A stretch of 64,000 nt of DNA, taken from Amycolatopsis saalfeldensis. GTDB lineage: Bacteria; Actinomycetota; Actinomycetes; Mycobacteriales; Pseudonocardiaceae. Of this stretch, positions 17,577-26,212 are shown in pieces. Position 1 is the stretch's first letter. Each line of letters opens with the position of its first letter. The stretch covers positions 1 through 64,000 of the forward strand of contig NZ_FOEF01000025.1 in assembly GCF_900110575.1 (NCBI RefSeq), given 5' to 3'. A program made the translations under genes and the position numbers. The notes under the pieces are model-generated. The model saw only the letters and a list, made by a program, of their open reading frames with translations. It ran no database searches and had not been told where the DNA came from.

Positions 17577-19015
17577 CAGGCCGCCGCCCGCTGCTTCCGC
17601 GCGACGGCCCAGTAGAGCAGTCCCGAGGACGCCGTGCCGATGAACCACGAGTACGGCGAGGCCGGCGCGAAGAACGGCACGAGCGCGATCACGGCCGAGA
17701 GCGCCGCGGTGGGCAGGAACGTCACGATCGCGCGCGGGTTCACGCCGTGCCGGTAGTGGTACGGCCCGCCCTTCACGAACAGCTGCGCGACGTCCACCCG
17801 GGCCCGCCGGATCAGGTAGTAGTCCACGATCATGATCCCGAACAGCGGCCCGAGGAACGCGCCGAGGCCGCCGAGGAAGTAGTTGACCACGGCCGGGGAG
17901 GAGTACAGCTTCCACGGCAGCACGCACAGCGCGGCGACGGCGCTGATCATCCCGCCGACGGTGAACGAGATCCGCTTCGGCCAGATGTTCGCCAGGTCGT
18001 AGGCGGGGGAGACGAAGTTCGCCACGATGTTCACGCCCATCGTGGCGATCGCGAAGGTGAGCGCCCCGACGATGAGCACCGGGGTGTTGTGCACCCGGGC
18101 GAGCAGTTCGGCGGGGTCGGTGATCGCCTCGCCGAACAGCTGCAGGCTGCCCGCCGTGACGATCACCGAAAGCAGCGCGAACGCCGTCGAGTTGATCGGC
18201 AGGCCCCAGAAGTTGCCGCGCCGCACCGTTTTCTGGTCCGGGGCGAAACGGGAGAAGTCGCAGAAGTTCAGCATCAGCGTGCCGTAGATGGACAGGATCA
18301 GCCCGGTGGCGCCGAACCACTGGCGCACCTGCTCCCCGCCGGAAAGCCGTTTCGGGCTGCTGGTGAAGGAGATCTGCCAGTGCCCGGCGGCCAGGATCCA
18401 CACCGCGAGCGCGATCATCACGGCCCAGATCAGCGGGCCGCACCAGTCCTGGAACTTGCGCACCGACTCCATGCCGCGGGTCAGGATCAGCGCCTGCGCC
18501 GTCCAGAGCGCGATGAAGCAGATCCAGCCGAGCGCGTGCAGGCCGAGGAAACCGTGCTCGGTCAACGGTTTCAGCCCCGGGTCGATGGCCAGCACGAGCA
18601 GCGTGATGGCGACGCTGGCGAGGTAGGTCTGGATGCCGTACCAGAAGATAGCGATGATCGCGCGGATGAGCGCCGGCAGGTTCGCGCCGAACGTGCCGAA
18701 GCTGATCCGCGCGACCACCGGGAACGGCACGCCGGTGCGCTGGCCGATGCGGCCCATCAGGTTCATGCCGACGTAGATCAGCACGAAGCCGAACAGCAGC
18801 GCGGTGAACACCTGCCAGGCCGAAAGCCCGAGCACGAACAGCCCGGCGGCGAAGGTGTAGTTGCCGAGGTTGTGCACATCGGACATCCACAGCGCGAAGA
18901 TGTCGTAGACCTTCCAGCGACGGTCCTTGGCCGGCGCGAGGTCCTCGTTCCACAGCCCGGGATCGGGCGGCGGGGTGGCGTCCTGCTGGGTTCCGGTGAG
19001 CGGGGCGGCGGTCAT
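17576..19015 (-). CDS. NCS1-family nucleobase/hydantoin/allantoin transporter
   Basis: 479 residues with about 12 membrane helices. The N-terminal region PAKDRRWKVYDIFALWMSDV and the helix with HNLGNYTFAAGLF are typical of NCS1 (Mhp1, PucI, FurX-like) sodium- or proton-coupled carriers for cyclic ureides and nucleobases. Start ATG 19015 has GGAGG six bases upstream. It forms an operon with the racemase-family gene and is divergent from a GntR regulator; tandem operators lie between 19044 and 19071. Substrate is unproven. Confidence 0.87.
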   Translation of the reverse strand: MTAAPLTGTQQDATPPPDPGLWNEDLAPAKDRRWKVYDIFALWMSDVHNLGNYTFAAGLFVLGLSAWQVFTALLFGFVLIYVGMNLMGRIGQRTGVPFPVVARISFGTFGANLPALIRAIIAIFWYGIQTYLASVAITLLVLAIDPGLKPLTEHGFLGLHALGWICFIALWTAQALILTRGMESVRKFQDWCGPLIWAVMIALAVWILAAGHWQISFTSSPKRLSGGEQVRQWFGATGLILSIYGTLMLNFCDFSRFAPDQKTVRRGNFWGLPINSTAFALLSVIVTAGSLQLFGEAITDPAELLARVHNTPVLIVGALTFAIATMGVNIVANFVSPAYDLANIWPKRISFTVGGMISAVAALCVLPWKLYSSPAVVNYFLGGLGAFLGPLFGIMIVDYYLIRRARVDVAQLFVKGGPYHYRHGVNPRAIVTFLPTAALSAVIALVPFFAPASPYSWFIGTASSGLLYWAVARKQRAAA

Positions 19016-19043
19016 GCGGGCCTCCGGTCGACGTGCCGGGCAG

Positions 19044-19071
19044 TTTGGTATCCCAAAAATTGGTATCCCAA
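19044..19071. promoter_or_regulatory. Tandem palindromic operators for the divergent GntR regulator
   Basis: TTGGTATCCCAA occurs twice, at 19045-19056 and 19060-19071, with a 15-base spacing; the first copy is extended to TTTGG-TATC-CCAAA. The copies lie just upstream of the NCS1 start and 89 bases upstream of the GntR gene. The AT-rich palindromes stand out from the surrounding GC-rich DNA and have the size and symmetry of FadR-type GntR sites. Confidence 0.7.
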
Positions 19072-19159
19072 ATATCACCCCGAGGTCCGCCTGGGTCAAC
19101 CCTCCGGCCGATAAACTCGTGTAACGGCCGGTTACAGCGGTGTTGAGGGGGAGGGCTCA

Positions 19160-19846
19160 GTGGCCACAGTCCCGGAGCGGCAGCCGCTCGCGGCGACCCG
19201 GCAGCGGGTGCGCGACGAGCTGCGCGAACGGATCCTCGCCGGGCGGCTCAAGCCCGGCGACCGGCTGGTCGAGCGCGAGCTGGCCGAGGGGCTCGGCGTT
19301 TCCCGCGTGCCGGTCCGCGAGGCGATCCGCAGCCTGGAGGCCGAGGGCTTCGTGGTGGTGCAGTCGCCGCGCCGGGTCGTGGTCCGGCAGCTGGCGCGGG
19401 TCGACGTGGAGGAGCTGTTCGACGTCCGCGAGGCGCTGGAGAGCCTGGCCGCGGGACTGGCCGCGGCGCGCGCGGGCAAGCCCGAGCTGCGCCGGCTGGA
19501 ACGGCTGCTGTCCGACGCCGCCCGGGCCACCGCTCGCGGCGACGCCGCCCGGATCCCGGTGCTGAACAGCCGGTTCCACGACGAGATCGTGGCCATCGCC
19601 GGCAACGGCCTGCTCACCTCGCTGCTGCAGCCGCTCGAAGGCCGGCTCCGCTGGCTGACCAGCCAGAACGAGCACTGGACCGATCTGCTCGACGAGCACC
19701 ACCGGCTGATGGACGCCATCGCGTCCGGCGATGAAGCCCGCGCCCGCGAGTACGCCGCCGAACACGTGCGGGTGAACCGCGCGGTCACCCTGCGGGATCT
19801 GTTCGGCGACGACCCCGACGCTGCCGGCGAGCGCCCGGCCGGCTGA
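19160..19846 (+). CDS. GntR-family transcriptional regulator (FadR/FCD subfamily)
   Basis: 228 residues. A winged-helix domain at about 10-75 contains RVRDELRERILAGRLKPGDR and the recognition region LGVSRVPVREAIRSLEAEG. An all-helical FCD ligand-binding domain at about 90-215 has FHDEIVAIAGN and the conserved His positions of metal-binding FCD regulators. GTG 19160 has GGGGAGGG just upstream. Divergent from the NCS1/racemase pair, it very likely controls that pair and itself through the 19044-19071 sites. Its stop is six bases from the convergent aroA stop. Confidence 0.88.
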   Translation: MATVPERQPLAATRQRVRDELRERILAGRLKPGDRLVERELAEGLGVSRVPVREAIRSLEAEGFVVVQSPRRVVVRQLARVDVEELFDVREALESLAAGLAAARAGKPELRRLERLLSDAARATARGDAARIPVLNSRFHDEIVAIAGNGLLTSLLQPLEGRLRWLTSQNEHWTDLLDEHHRLMDAIASGDEARAREYAAEHVRVNRAVTLRDLFGDDPDAAGERPAG

Positions 19847-19858
19847 GGGACCTCAGCC
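19841..19858. terminator. Palindrome spanning both convergent stop codons
   Basis: GGCTGAGG and CCTCAGCC form a perfect eight-base-pair inverted repeat around GA. The left arm contains the TGA of the GntR gene and the right arm the TCA (TGA on minus) of aroA. The loop is too short for an ordinary hairpin, so it may act only weakly as a terminator. Confidence 0.4.
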
Positions 19859-21133
19859 GAGCATCGAGGTCCAGGTCTCGACGAACTCCGGGAACGTCTT
19901 GCCCACCGTGGCCGGGTTCTCCACGCGGACGCCGTCGACGCGCAGTCCCAGTACGGCGGCCGCCATGACGAGACGGTGGTCCTGGTAGGTGTGGAAGACC
20001 CCGCCGTGCAGCGTCGCCGGGGTGATGCGCAGGCCGTCGTCGGTCTCGGTGACCTCGGCGCCCAGCGCGGAAAGCTCCGTCGCCAGCGCGGTGATCCGGT
20101 CGGTCTCGTGGCCGCGGAGGTGGGCGACGCCGGTGATCACCGAAGGCCCGTCGGCGAAGCACAGCAGCGCGGCGACCACCGGGGTCAGCTCGCCGACCTC
20201 GTGCAGGTCCAGCTCGACGCCCGGGATCGACGAGCCCCCGGTGACGGTCAGGCCCGCGTCGTCCGGCTCCACCGAAGCGCCCAGCGCCGGCAGCAGTGTC
20301 CGCAGCCAGTCGCCCGGCTGGGTCGTGTGCTTCGGCCAGCCCTTCACGCGCACGGTGCCGCCGGTGGCGACGGCGGCGGCCAGGAACGGCGCGGCCGTCG
20401 AGAGATCCGGCTCCACCACGTACTCGGGGCAGGAAAGCTTCGTCGGCGCGACGTGGAATTCCATGCCCTCGCGCGCCACCGTGGCGCCGAAGCGGCGAAG
20501 CATGTCCAGCGTCATCGCGATGTGCGGCTCGCTGGGCGGCGCGTCGCCCACCAGCCGCACGGTCACGCCCTGGTCGAACGACGGCCCGGCCAGCAGCAGC
20601 GCGGACAGGAACTGGCTCGACGCCGAGGAGTCCAGGTCCACCTTGCCGCCGCGCAGCCCGGCGTCGCCCTGGACGGTGAACGGCGGCGCGCCGCGGCCGT
20701 CGTCGTCGATCCGGGCGCCCAGCCGGCGCAGGGCGGTCAGCAGCGGGCCGATCGGGCGGCGGCGGATCGCCTCGTCACCGTCGAACAGCACCGGCGCCTG
20801 GCCCAGGGTGGCCAGCGCGGGCGTGAAGCGCGCGACTGTGCCCGCGTTGCCGAGCGCGACCGTCGCCGGCTCGGCTCGGCTGCCCGACAGCGGGTGCACG
20901 AGGAACCCGTCGGTGGTCGCCTCGGAGCGGCCGCCGAGCGTGGTGAGCGCGCCGAGCATCAGCCGGGTGTCCCGCGAGTCGAGCGGCACGCGCACCCGGG
21001 TCGGGGCGCCCGCGAGGGCGGCGAGCACGTAGGCGCGGTTGGTGATCGACTTCGAGCCGGGGACGCGCACTCCGGCGTCCAGGGGAGCCGTCGCGACCGG
21101 CGCGATCCAGTGGTCTTCGTGCGCATTCGTCAC
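19853..21133 (-). CDS. aroA: 3-phosphoshikimate 1-carboxyvinyltransferase (EPSP synthase)
   Basis: 426 residues. It joins phosphoenolpyruvate to shikimate-3-phosphate in aromatic amino-acid synthesis. Key motifs: [18 protein letters not shown] (Lys-Ser substrate site, about 24-41), [10 protein letters not shown] in place of the usual GNAGT region, [13 protein letters not shown], and [20 protein letters not shown] near 345-364. The start is GTG 21133, giving [13 protein letters not shown]. It is inverted relative to its convergent GntR neighbour and divergent from pyrG. Confidence 0.95.
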   Translation of the reverse strand: MTNAHEDHWIAPVATAPLDAGVRVPGSKSITNRAYVLAALAGAPTRVRVPLDSRDTRLMLGALTTLGGRSEATTDGFLVHPLSGSRAEPATVALGNAGTVARFTPALATLGQAPVLFDGDEAIRRRPIGPLLTALRRLGARIDDDGRGAPPFTVQGDAGLRGGKVDLDSSASSQFLSALLLAGPSFDQGVTVRLVGDAPPSEPHIAMTLDMLRRFGATVAREGMEFHVAPTKLSCPEYVVEPDLSTAAPFLAAAVATGGTVRVKGWPKHTTQPGDWLRTLLPALGASVEPDDAGLTVTGGSSIPGVELDLHEVGELTPVVAALLCFADGPSVITGVAHLRGHETDRITALATELSALGAEVTETDDGLRITPATLHGGVFHTYQDHRLVMAAAVLGLRVDGVRVENPATVGKTFPEFVETWTSMLG

Positions 21134-21253
21134 GCGCCGAAGCCTAGCGCCGCCCGTCCACCCGGTGTCCGGCCGTGCTCCTTCGCCGCCGCGAAACGCC
21201 CGGGCGGGCCCGTCGGTGAGCGGTTCGCCGCGAGTGGGATATGCTGGCGGCCC

Positions 21254-22954
21254 GTGGGACTTCAGTCGCGGGCTACCAAATTTGTCTTTGTCACCGGAGG
21301 CGTCGCCTCCTCTCTGGGTAAGGGTCTGACGGCGTCCAGCCTGGGACAACTCCTTACCGCACGTGGGCTCCGGGTCACGATGCAGAAGCTTGATCCGTAC
21401 CTCAACGTCGACCCCGGGACGATGAACCCGTTCCAGCACGGTGAGGTGTTCGTCACCGACGACGGGGCCGAGACCGACCTCGACATCGGGCACTACGAGC
21501 GCTTCCTCGACCGCGACCTCGACGGCAAGGCCAACGTCACGACCGGCCAGGTCTACTCCGAGGTGATCGCCAAGGAGCGCCGCGGCGAGTACCTCGGCGA
21601 CACCGTGCAGGTGATCCCGCACATCACCGACGAGATCAAGGCGCGGATCACCGCCGCCGCGGTGCCGGACGAGGCGGGCGGCGCCCCGGACGTGGTGATC
21701 ACCGAGGTCGGCGGCACGGTGGGCGACATCGAGTCGCTGCCGTTCCTCGAGGCCATCCGCCAGGTGCGCCACGACGTCGGGCGCGACCACTGCTTCTTCC
21801 TGCACGTGTCGCTGGTGCCCTACCTCGCGCCGTCGGGCGAGCTCAAGACCAAGCCGACGCAGCACTCGGTGGCGGCGCTGCGCAACATCGGCATCCAGCC
21901 CGACGCGCTCGTCTGCCGCGCCGACCGGGAGATCCCCGAGGACCTCAAGCGCAAGATCGGCCTGATGTGCGACGTCGAGTCGGAGGCCGTGATCGCCTGC
22001 CCCGACGCGCGCTCGATCTACGACATCCCGAAGGTGCTGCACAGCGAAGCGCTCGACGCGTACGTGGTGCGCCGCCTCGGGCTGCCGTTCCGCGACGTCG
22101 ACTGGACGGTGTGGGGCGACCTGCTCGACCGGGTGCACAACCCGAGCGAGACGGTGCGCGTGGCCGTGGTCGGCAAGTACATCGACCTGCCGGACGCGTA
22201 CCTGTCGGTCACCGAGGCGCTGCGCGCGGGCGGGTTCGCCCACCGCGCCAAGGTCGAGATCGTCTGGGTGGCCTCCGACGACGCGCAGACCGCGTCCGGC
22301 GCCGCCTCGGTTCTGTCCGATGTGGACGGTGTGCTGATCCCGGGCGGGTTCGGCATCCGCGGCATCGAGGGCAAGGTCGGCGCGATCGAGTACGCGCGCA
22401 CCCGCGGCGTTCCGCTGCTGGGCCTGTGCCTCGGCCTGCAGTGCATGGTGATCGAGGCGGCGCGGCACCTGGCCGGCGTCGAGGACGCCAACTCGGCGGA
22501 GTTCGACGAGAACACCCGGCACCCGGTCATCTCCACGATGGCCGACCAGCGCGACGTGGTCGCGGGCGAGCGGGACATGGGCGGCACCATGCGGCTCGGC
22601 GCGTACCCGGCGAAGCTCAAGGCGGGCTCGCAGGTCGCGAAGGCGTACGGCAGCACCGAGGTCTCCGAGCGCCACCGTCACCGCTACGAGGTCAACAACG
22701 CCTACCGCAAGCAGCTTTCCGACGCGGGCCTGGTCTTCTCCGGCACCTCGCCGGACGACCGGCTGGTGGAGTTCGTGGAGCTGCCCGCCGACGTGCACCC
22801 GTTTTTCGTCGGCACCCAGGCGCACCCCGAGCTGAAGAGCCGCCCGACCCGGCCGCACCCGCTGTTCAGCGCGTTCGTCAAGGCCGTGGTGGACCGCAAG
22901 GTCGCCGAGCGGCTGCCGGTCGAGCTGGCCGAGGCCCCCGTGGCGGCCCGGTGA
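21254..22954 (+). CDS. pyrG: CTP synthase
   Basis: 566 residues. The N-terminal synthetase domain begins [20 protein letters not shown] (P-loop) with [21 protein letters not shown]; the C-terminal glutaminase domain has [16 protein letters not shown] with nucleophile Cys and the His-Glu pair in [12 protein letters not shown]. It aminates UTP to CTP. GTG 21254 is the only start upstream of the conserved N terminus in this frame with a plausible length; its Shine-Dalgarno is weak. The stop overlaps the Nudix start (GTGA). Confidence 0.96.
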   Translation: MGLQSRATKFVFVTGGVASSLGKGLTASSLGQLLTARGLRVTMQKLDPYLNVDPGTMNPFQHGEVFVTDDGAETDLDIGHYERFLDRDLDGKANVTTGQVYSEVIAKERRGEYLGDTVQVIPHITDEIKARITAAAVPDEAGGAPDVVITEVGGTVGDIESLPFLEAIRQVRHDVGRDHCFFLHVSLVPYLAPSGELKTKPTQHSVAALRNIGIQPDALVCRADREIPEDLKRKIGLMCDVESEAVIACPDARSIYDIPKVLHSEALDAYVVRRLGLPFRDVDWTVWGDLLDRVHNPSETVRVAVVGKYIDLPDAYLSVTEALRAGGFAHRAKVEIVWVASDDAQTASGAASVLSDVDGVLIPGGFGIRGIEGKVGAIEYARTRGVPLLGLCLGLQCMVIEAARHLAGVEDANSAEFDENTRHPVISTMADQRDVVAGERDMGGTMRLGAYPAKLKAGSQVAKAYGSTEVSERHRHRYEVNNAYRKQLSDAGLVFSGTSPDDRLVEFVELPADVHPFFVGTQAHPELKSRPTRPHPLFSAFVKAVVDRKVAERLPVELAEAPVAAR

Positions 22955-23583
22955 CCGAGCCGGGCACCCACGAGTTCACCGTCGCGGGCAGCCGCGTCGT
23001 CCACATCGGACGGGTCGTCGGCCTGCGGGTCGACGATGTGGTGATGCCGGGCGGAGAGACCGCGGCCCGGGAGGTCGTGGAGCACCTCGGCGCCGTCGCG
23101 ATCCTCGCGCTCGACGCCGAGGGCGCGGTCACGATGGTCCACCAGTACCGGCACCCGCTCGGGCACCGGCTGTGGGAGCTGCCGGCCGGGCTGATCGACC
23201 ACGCCGGCGAGGAGCCGGTCGAGGCCGCCAAGCGTGAGCTGGTCGAGGAAGCCGGGCTGGCCGCCGGGGACTGGTCGACGCTGGTCGACGTCGCCGCGTC
23301 GCCCGGGTTCACCGACGAGGTGGTCCGGGTGTTCCTCGCCCGCGACGTGTCCGATGTGGACCGTGAGATGCTCGGCGAGGAGGAAGCCGACCTCGTCGTG
23401 GCGAAGTTCCCGCTGGCCGGCGCCGTCGCGATGGCGCTGTCCGGCGAGCTGGTGAACGGCGCGACGGTTTCCGGCGTGCTCGCCGCGCACGCCGTGGTCA
23501 CCGGGGCGGCCCGGACCCGCCCGGCCGACGCGCCGTGGCGGGACCGGCCGACCCGGTTCGCCCGCCGCCGCGCCGAGGGCTGA
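22951..23583 (+). CDS. Nudix hydrolase (ADP-ribose pyrophosphatase-like)
   Basis: 210 residues. The Nudix box is in [20 protein letters not shown] followed by ELVEEAGL, about residues 70-97, with one more residue than the textbook spacing between the Gly and the first Glu, as in mycobacterial Rv1700. The preceding [18 protein letters not shown] region is typical of ADP-ribose pyrophosphatases. It is translationally coupled to pyrG. Hydrolysis of ADP-ribose to AMP and ribose-5-phosphate is the family inference. Confidence 0.88.
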   Translation: MTEPGTHEFTVAGSRVVHIGRVVGLRVDDVVMPGGETAAREVVEHLGAVAILALDAEGAVTMVHQYRHPLGHRLWELPAGLIDHAGEEPVEAAKRELVEEAGLAAGDWSTLVDVAASPGFTDEVVRVFLARDVSDVDREMLGEEEADLVVAKFPLAGAVAMALSGELVNGATVSGVLAAHAVVTGAARTRPADAPWRDRPTRFARRRAEG

Positions 23584-23588
23584 AACCC

Positions 23589-23631
23589 TCCCCGCCCGGG
23601 CCTGCCGCGCGTCGGCGGCCACGGGCGGGGA
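23589..23631 (+). promoter_or_regulatory. Long hairpin between Nudix gene and xerD, covering the xerD ribosome-binding site
   Basis: TCCCCGCCCG (23589-23598) pairs perfectly with CGGGCGGGGA (23622-23631), and GGCC/GGCC plus GCCG/CGGC extend the stem inward. The right arm includes the GGGGA part of the only Shine-Dalgarno candidate for xerD. It may terminate the pyrG-Nudix transcript or limit xerD translation. Confidence 0.5.
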
Positions 23632-23642
23632 AGCGGTTTAGA

Positions 23643-24587
23643 GTGTCGCGGGTGACGGGCGCGGGCAGGACCGGGGTGGACGAGGTGATCGCCGCGTACC
23701 TGGACCACCTCGCCGTCGAGCGCGGCACCGCCCGCAACACCCTGGACAGCTACGCGCGCGACCTGCGCCGGTACGACGCGCACCTCGCCGCGGCCGGCGT
23801 CACCCGGTTCCCGGACGTCACCTCCGCGCACGTCACGGCGTTCGGCGCGGCCTTGCGCGAGGGCGACGCCGAGCATCGGCCGCTCGCCGCGTCTTCGTCC
23901 GCGCGGGCCTTGGTCGCCGTGCGCGGACTGCACAAATTCGCCCACGCCGACGGCATCACCGAGCACGACCCGGCGCGCGAGGTCCGCCCGCCCGCGCCGG
24001 CGAAGCGGCTGCCGAAGGCGCTGCCGGTGAGCGACGTGCTGAAGCTGCTCGAAACCCCGCCGCCCGAGGGCGAGCGCGCGCTGCGCGACCGGGCGCTGCT
24101 GGAACTGCTCTACTCCACCGGGGCCCGGATCTCCGAGGCCGTCGGGCTCGACGTGGACGACGTGGACGACGGCGACCGCACCGTGCTGCTCGACGGCAAG
24201 GGCGGCAAACAGCGGCTGGTGCCGATCGGCCGTCCCGCCGTCGAAGCCCTGCACGCCTACCTCGTGCGCGCCCGGCCGGTGCTCGCGGCGCACGGGCGCG
24301 GCACGTCCGCGATCTTCCTCAACGCCCGCGGCAGCCGGCTTTCCCGGCAGAGCGCGTGGCAGGTGCTCAAGGACACCGCCGAGCGCGCGGGCATCACCGC
24401 GGGCGTCTCGCCGCACACGCTGCGCCACTCCTTCGCCACGCATCTGCTCGAAGGCGGCGCGGATGTCCGTGTCGTCCAAGAACTTCTGGGCCACGCCTCG
24501 GTGACCACAACGCAGGTGTACACGCTCGTCACGGTCAATACACTGCGCGAGGTCTACGCGACCGCGCACCCCCGTGCACTGGGCTGA
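23643..24587 (+). CDS. xerD: Tyrosine recombinase XerD
   Basis: 314 residues. An N-terminal SAM-like core-binding domain ([20 protein letters not shown]) precedes the catalytic domain. The full catalytic set is visible: Arg in [11 protein letters not shown], Lys in [12 protein letters not shown], His-x-x-Arg in [15 protein letters not shown], His in [13 protein letters not shown], and the Tyr in the same motif. It resolves chromosome dimers at dif with XerC. GTG 23643 is chosen for its GGGGAAG upstream; 23652 is an alternative. The position between the Nudix gene and parA is conserved in actinobacteria. Confidence 0.93.
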   Translation: MSRVTGAGRTGVDEVIAAYLDHLAVERGTARNTLDSYARDLRRYDAHLAAAGVTRFPDVTSAHVTAFGAALREGDAEHRPLAASSSARALVAVRGLHKFAHADGITEHDPAREVRPPAPAKRLPKALPVSDVLKLLETPPPEGERALRDRALLELLYSTGARISEAVGLDVDDVDDGDRTVLLDGKGGKQRLVPIGRPAVEALHAYLVRARPVLAAHGRGTSAIFLNARGSRLSRQSAWQVLKDTAERAGITAGVSPHTLRHSFATHLLEGGADVRVVQELLGHASVTTTQVYTLVTVNTLREVYATAHPRALG

Positions 24588-24602
24588 ACGGCGCAGAAGG
24601 GC

Positions 24603-24681
24603 ATACCAAAAAGACCGGAAGTAAGCCGACCCGGAGAGGCGGCCGACCGGACGTACTGCTTGCTTCCGGTCGGTTTGGTAT
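24603..24681. repeat. Imperfect 24-base inverted repeat with an alternative inner hairpin
   Basis: The left arm 24603-24626 and right arm 24658-24681 match at 21 of 24 positions (both contain ATACCAAA and GACCGGAAG), separated by 31 bases. Within it CCGACCGGA (24643-24651) can instead pair perfectly with TCCGGTCGG (24665-24673). The two structures exclude each other. The element lies 15 bases after the xerD stop and about 120 bases before the parA start. It could be a terminator, an attenuator or a remnant of a small mobile element. Confidence 0.65.
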
Positions 24682-24803
24682 CTACCAGCACTGTCGCTAG
24701 CTGTGGTGACTTCGCGCGACCGTCCCGGCGCGGCGCTTTGCCGGGGCTCCGACTCCGCGCATAGGCTGCCGTGGACTTTGCCGAGACAAGGAGCTTTCCC
24801 GCC

Positions 24804-25811
24804 ATGTCGACACCGAACCAGCCGAACCAGCCGGCCAGGCCGGCCGCGTCCGCCGGGTCGGCCGCGGCGAGCCTCAGCCAGGCGACCATCGCGACTCCGG
24901 CCGAGCACGACGGCGACGAGCCGTCCCGGCCGCTGAGCCGCGCGGAGCGAGCGCGGGCGCGGGCCAGGGAGCGCGAGGAGAGCGGGATCGGGCCCACCGG
25001 GCGGCCGCTGCGCGAGATCCCCGAGCCGCAGCCGCTGGAGCGGCACGGGCCGGCCAAGGTCCTCGCGATGTGCAACCAGAAGGGCGGCGTCGGCAAGACC
25101 ACGTCGACCATCAACCTGGGCGCGGCGCTCGCCGAGTGCGGCCGCCGGGTGCTGCTCGTGGACTTCGACCCGCAGGGCGCCCTGTCGGTCGGCCTCGGCA
25201 TCCAGCCGCACGAACTCGACCAGACGGTCTACAACGTCATCATGGAGCGCTCGGTCAACGTCGAGGACGTGCTCCGCAAAACCCGCGTCGACGGCGTTGA
25301 CCTGCTGCCGAGCAACATCGACCTGTCCGCGGCGGAGGTCCAGCTCGTCGCAGAGGTAGGGCGCGAGCACACGTTGTTACGGGTCCTTCGTCCGGTCATG
25401 AACGACTACGACTATGTTCTTGTCGACTGCCAGCCCTCGCTCGGCCTGCTGACGGTGAACGCACTGACCGCCGCGGACGGTGTGGTCATCCCGCTGGAAT
25501 GCGAGTTCTTCAGTCTGCGAGGCGTTGCGCTCCTGATCGACACGATCGAGAAGGTGCAGGAACGCCTCAACCCCAAACTGGACATAGTCGGGATTCTCGC
25601 CACCATGTACGACCCGAGAACCCTGCATTCGAAGGAGGTCATGGCTCGCGTGGTGGAGGCATTCGGCGACACCGTGTTCGACACGGTGATCAACCGCACG
25701 GTGCGGTTCCCCGAGACGACGGTCGCGGGTGAGCCGATCACGACCTGGGCACCCAAGTCCGCCGGCGCGGCCGCTTATCGCGCGCTGGCCCGCGAGGTGA
25801 TCGCTCGGTGA
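24804..25811 (+). CDS. ParA-family ATPase (first gene of the scpAB operon)
   Basis: 335 residues. A Gln/Pro/Ala-rich N-terminal tail of about 70 residues is followed by a deviant Walker A, NQKGGVGKTTSTINLGAAL (about 92-110), LLVDFDPQGALSVGLGI and VDCQPSLGLLTVNAL. It is the Soj/ParA-like protein that precedes scpA in actinobacteria (Rv1708 position), distinct from the origin-proximal ParA. ATG 24804 has AGGAG at 24789-24793. The gene starts a run of five overlapping genes ending at 29286, so it is likely tied to SMC-ScpAB chromosome organisation. Confidence 0.9.
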   Translation: MSTPNQPNQPARPAASAGSAAASLSQATIATPAEHDGDEPSRPLSRAERARARAREREESGIGPTGRPLREIPEPQPLERHGPAKVLAMCNQKGGVGKTTSTINLGAALAECGRRVLLVDFDPQGALSVGLGIQPHELDQTVYNVIMERSVNVEDVLRKTRVDGVDLLPSNIDLSAAEVQLVAEVGREHTLLRVLRPVMNDYDYVLVDCQPSLGLLTVNALTAADGVVIPLECEFFSLRGVALLIDTIEKVQERLNPKLDIVGILATMYDPRTLHSKEVMARVVEAFGDTVFDTVINRTVRFPETTVAGEPITTWAPKSAGAAAYRALAREVIAR

Positions 25812-26212
25812 GCAGGCGCGCTTCCCTGCCCGGAGCGTCGGAGCTCTTCCGCCTCACCTCCAGCCCGTCGACGCCGGCGCTCGACCGGCCGCCCGTGCCC
25901 GCCCCGTCGGAACCGCTCCCCGAGCCGGACCCGGAATCCGGGCAGCTTTCCCGAGCCGCGGCACGCAGCGGCTCGGGCCGCACGAAGCACGACGCGAAGA
26001 TCACCGTGTACGTGTCGGGCGACGAGCTGCTGGCGATGGAGCAGACCCGGCTGAACCTGCGGGCCAAGCACAGCCTGATCGTCGACCGCGGCCGGCTGGT
26101 GCGTGAGGCCGTCGCGGTGCTGCTCGCGGACTTCGACCTGCACGGCGAGGAGTCGGTGCTGGTCCGCCGATTGCGCGCGGGCGAGGACGACGAAGGCGAA
26201 ACCGAGGGCTGA
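25808..26212 (+). CDS. Small protein with predicted ribbon-helix-helix domain, partner of ParA
   Basis: 134 residues. The first 60 residues are Pro/Ser-rich and disordered. The C-terminal 70 (KITVYVSGDELLAMEQTRLN, then DRGRLVREAVAVLLADF) have the strand-helix-helix pattern of ribbon-helix-helix DNA-binding proteins such as CopG or ParG. It overlaps parA by four bases (GTGA) and scpA by one (TGATG). Small RHH proteins next to ParA ATPases act as centromere-binding partners on plasmids, so it may load or position the ParA-ScpAB machinery; this is inference. Confidence 0.65.
   Translation: MSRRASLPGASELFRLTSSPSTPALDRPPVPAPSEPLPEPDPESGQLSRAAARSGSGRTKHDAKITVYVSGDELLAMEQTRLNLRAKHSLIVDRGRLVREAVAVLLADFDLHGEESVLVRRLRAGEDDEGETEG

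Noticed and set aside
19853-22858. A 1001-codon minus-strand frame joining the antisense of pyrG to aroA
   Set aside because: Only the part from 21133 is aroA. The rest is antisense to pyrG, so this is not a real fusion, unlike the maleylacetate reductase-dioxygenase gene, in which both halves carry catalytic motifs.
24601-24690. Possible dif site next to xerD
   Set aside because: The arms are 24 bases with a 31-base spacer, whereas dif has two 11-base arms around a 6-base centre; no such core is present.
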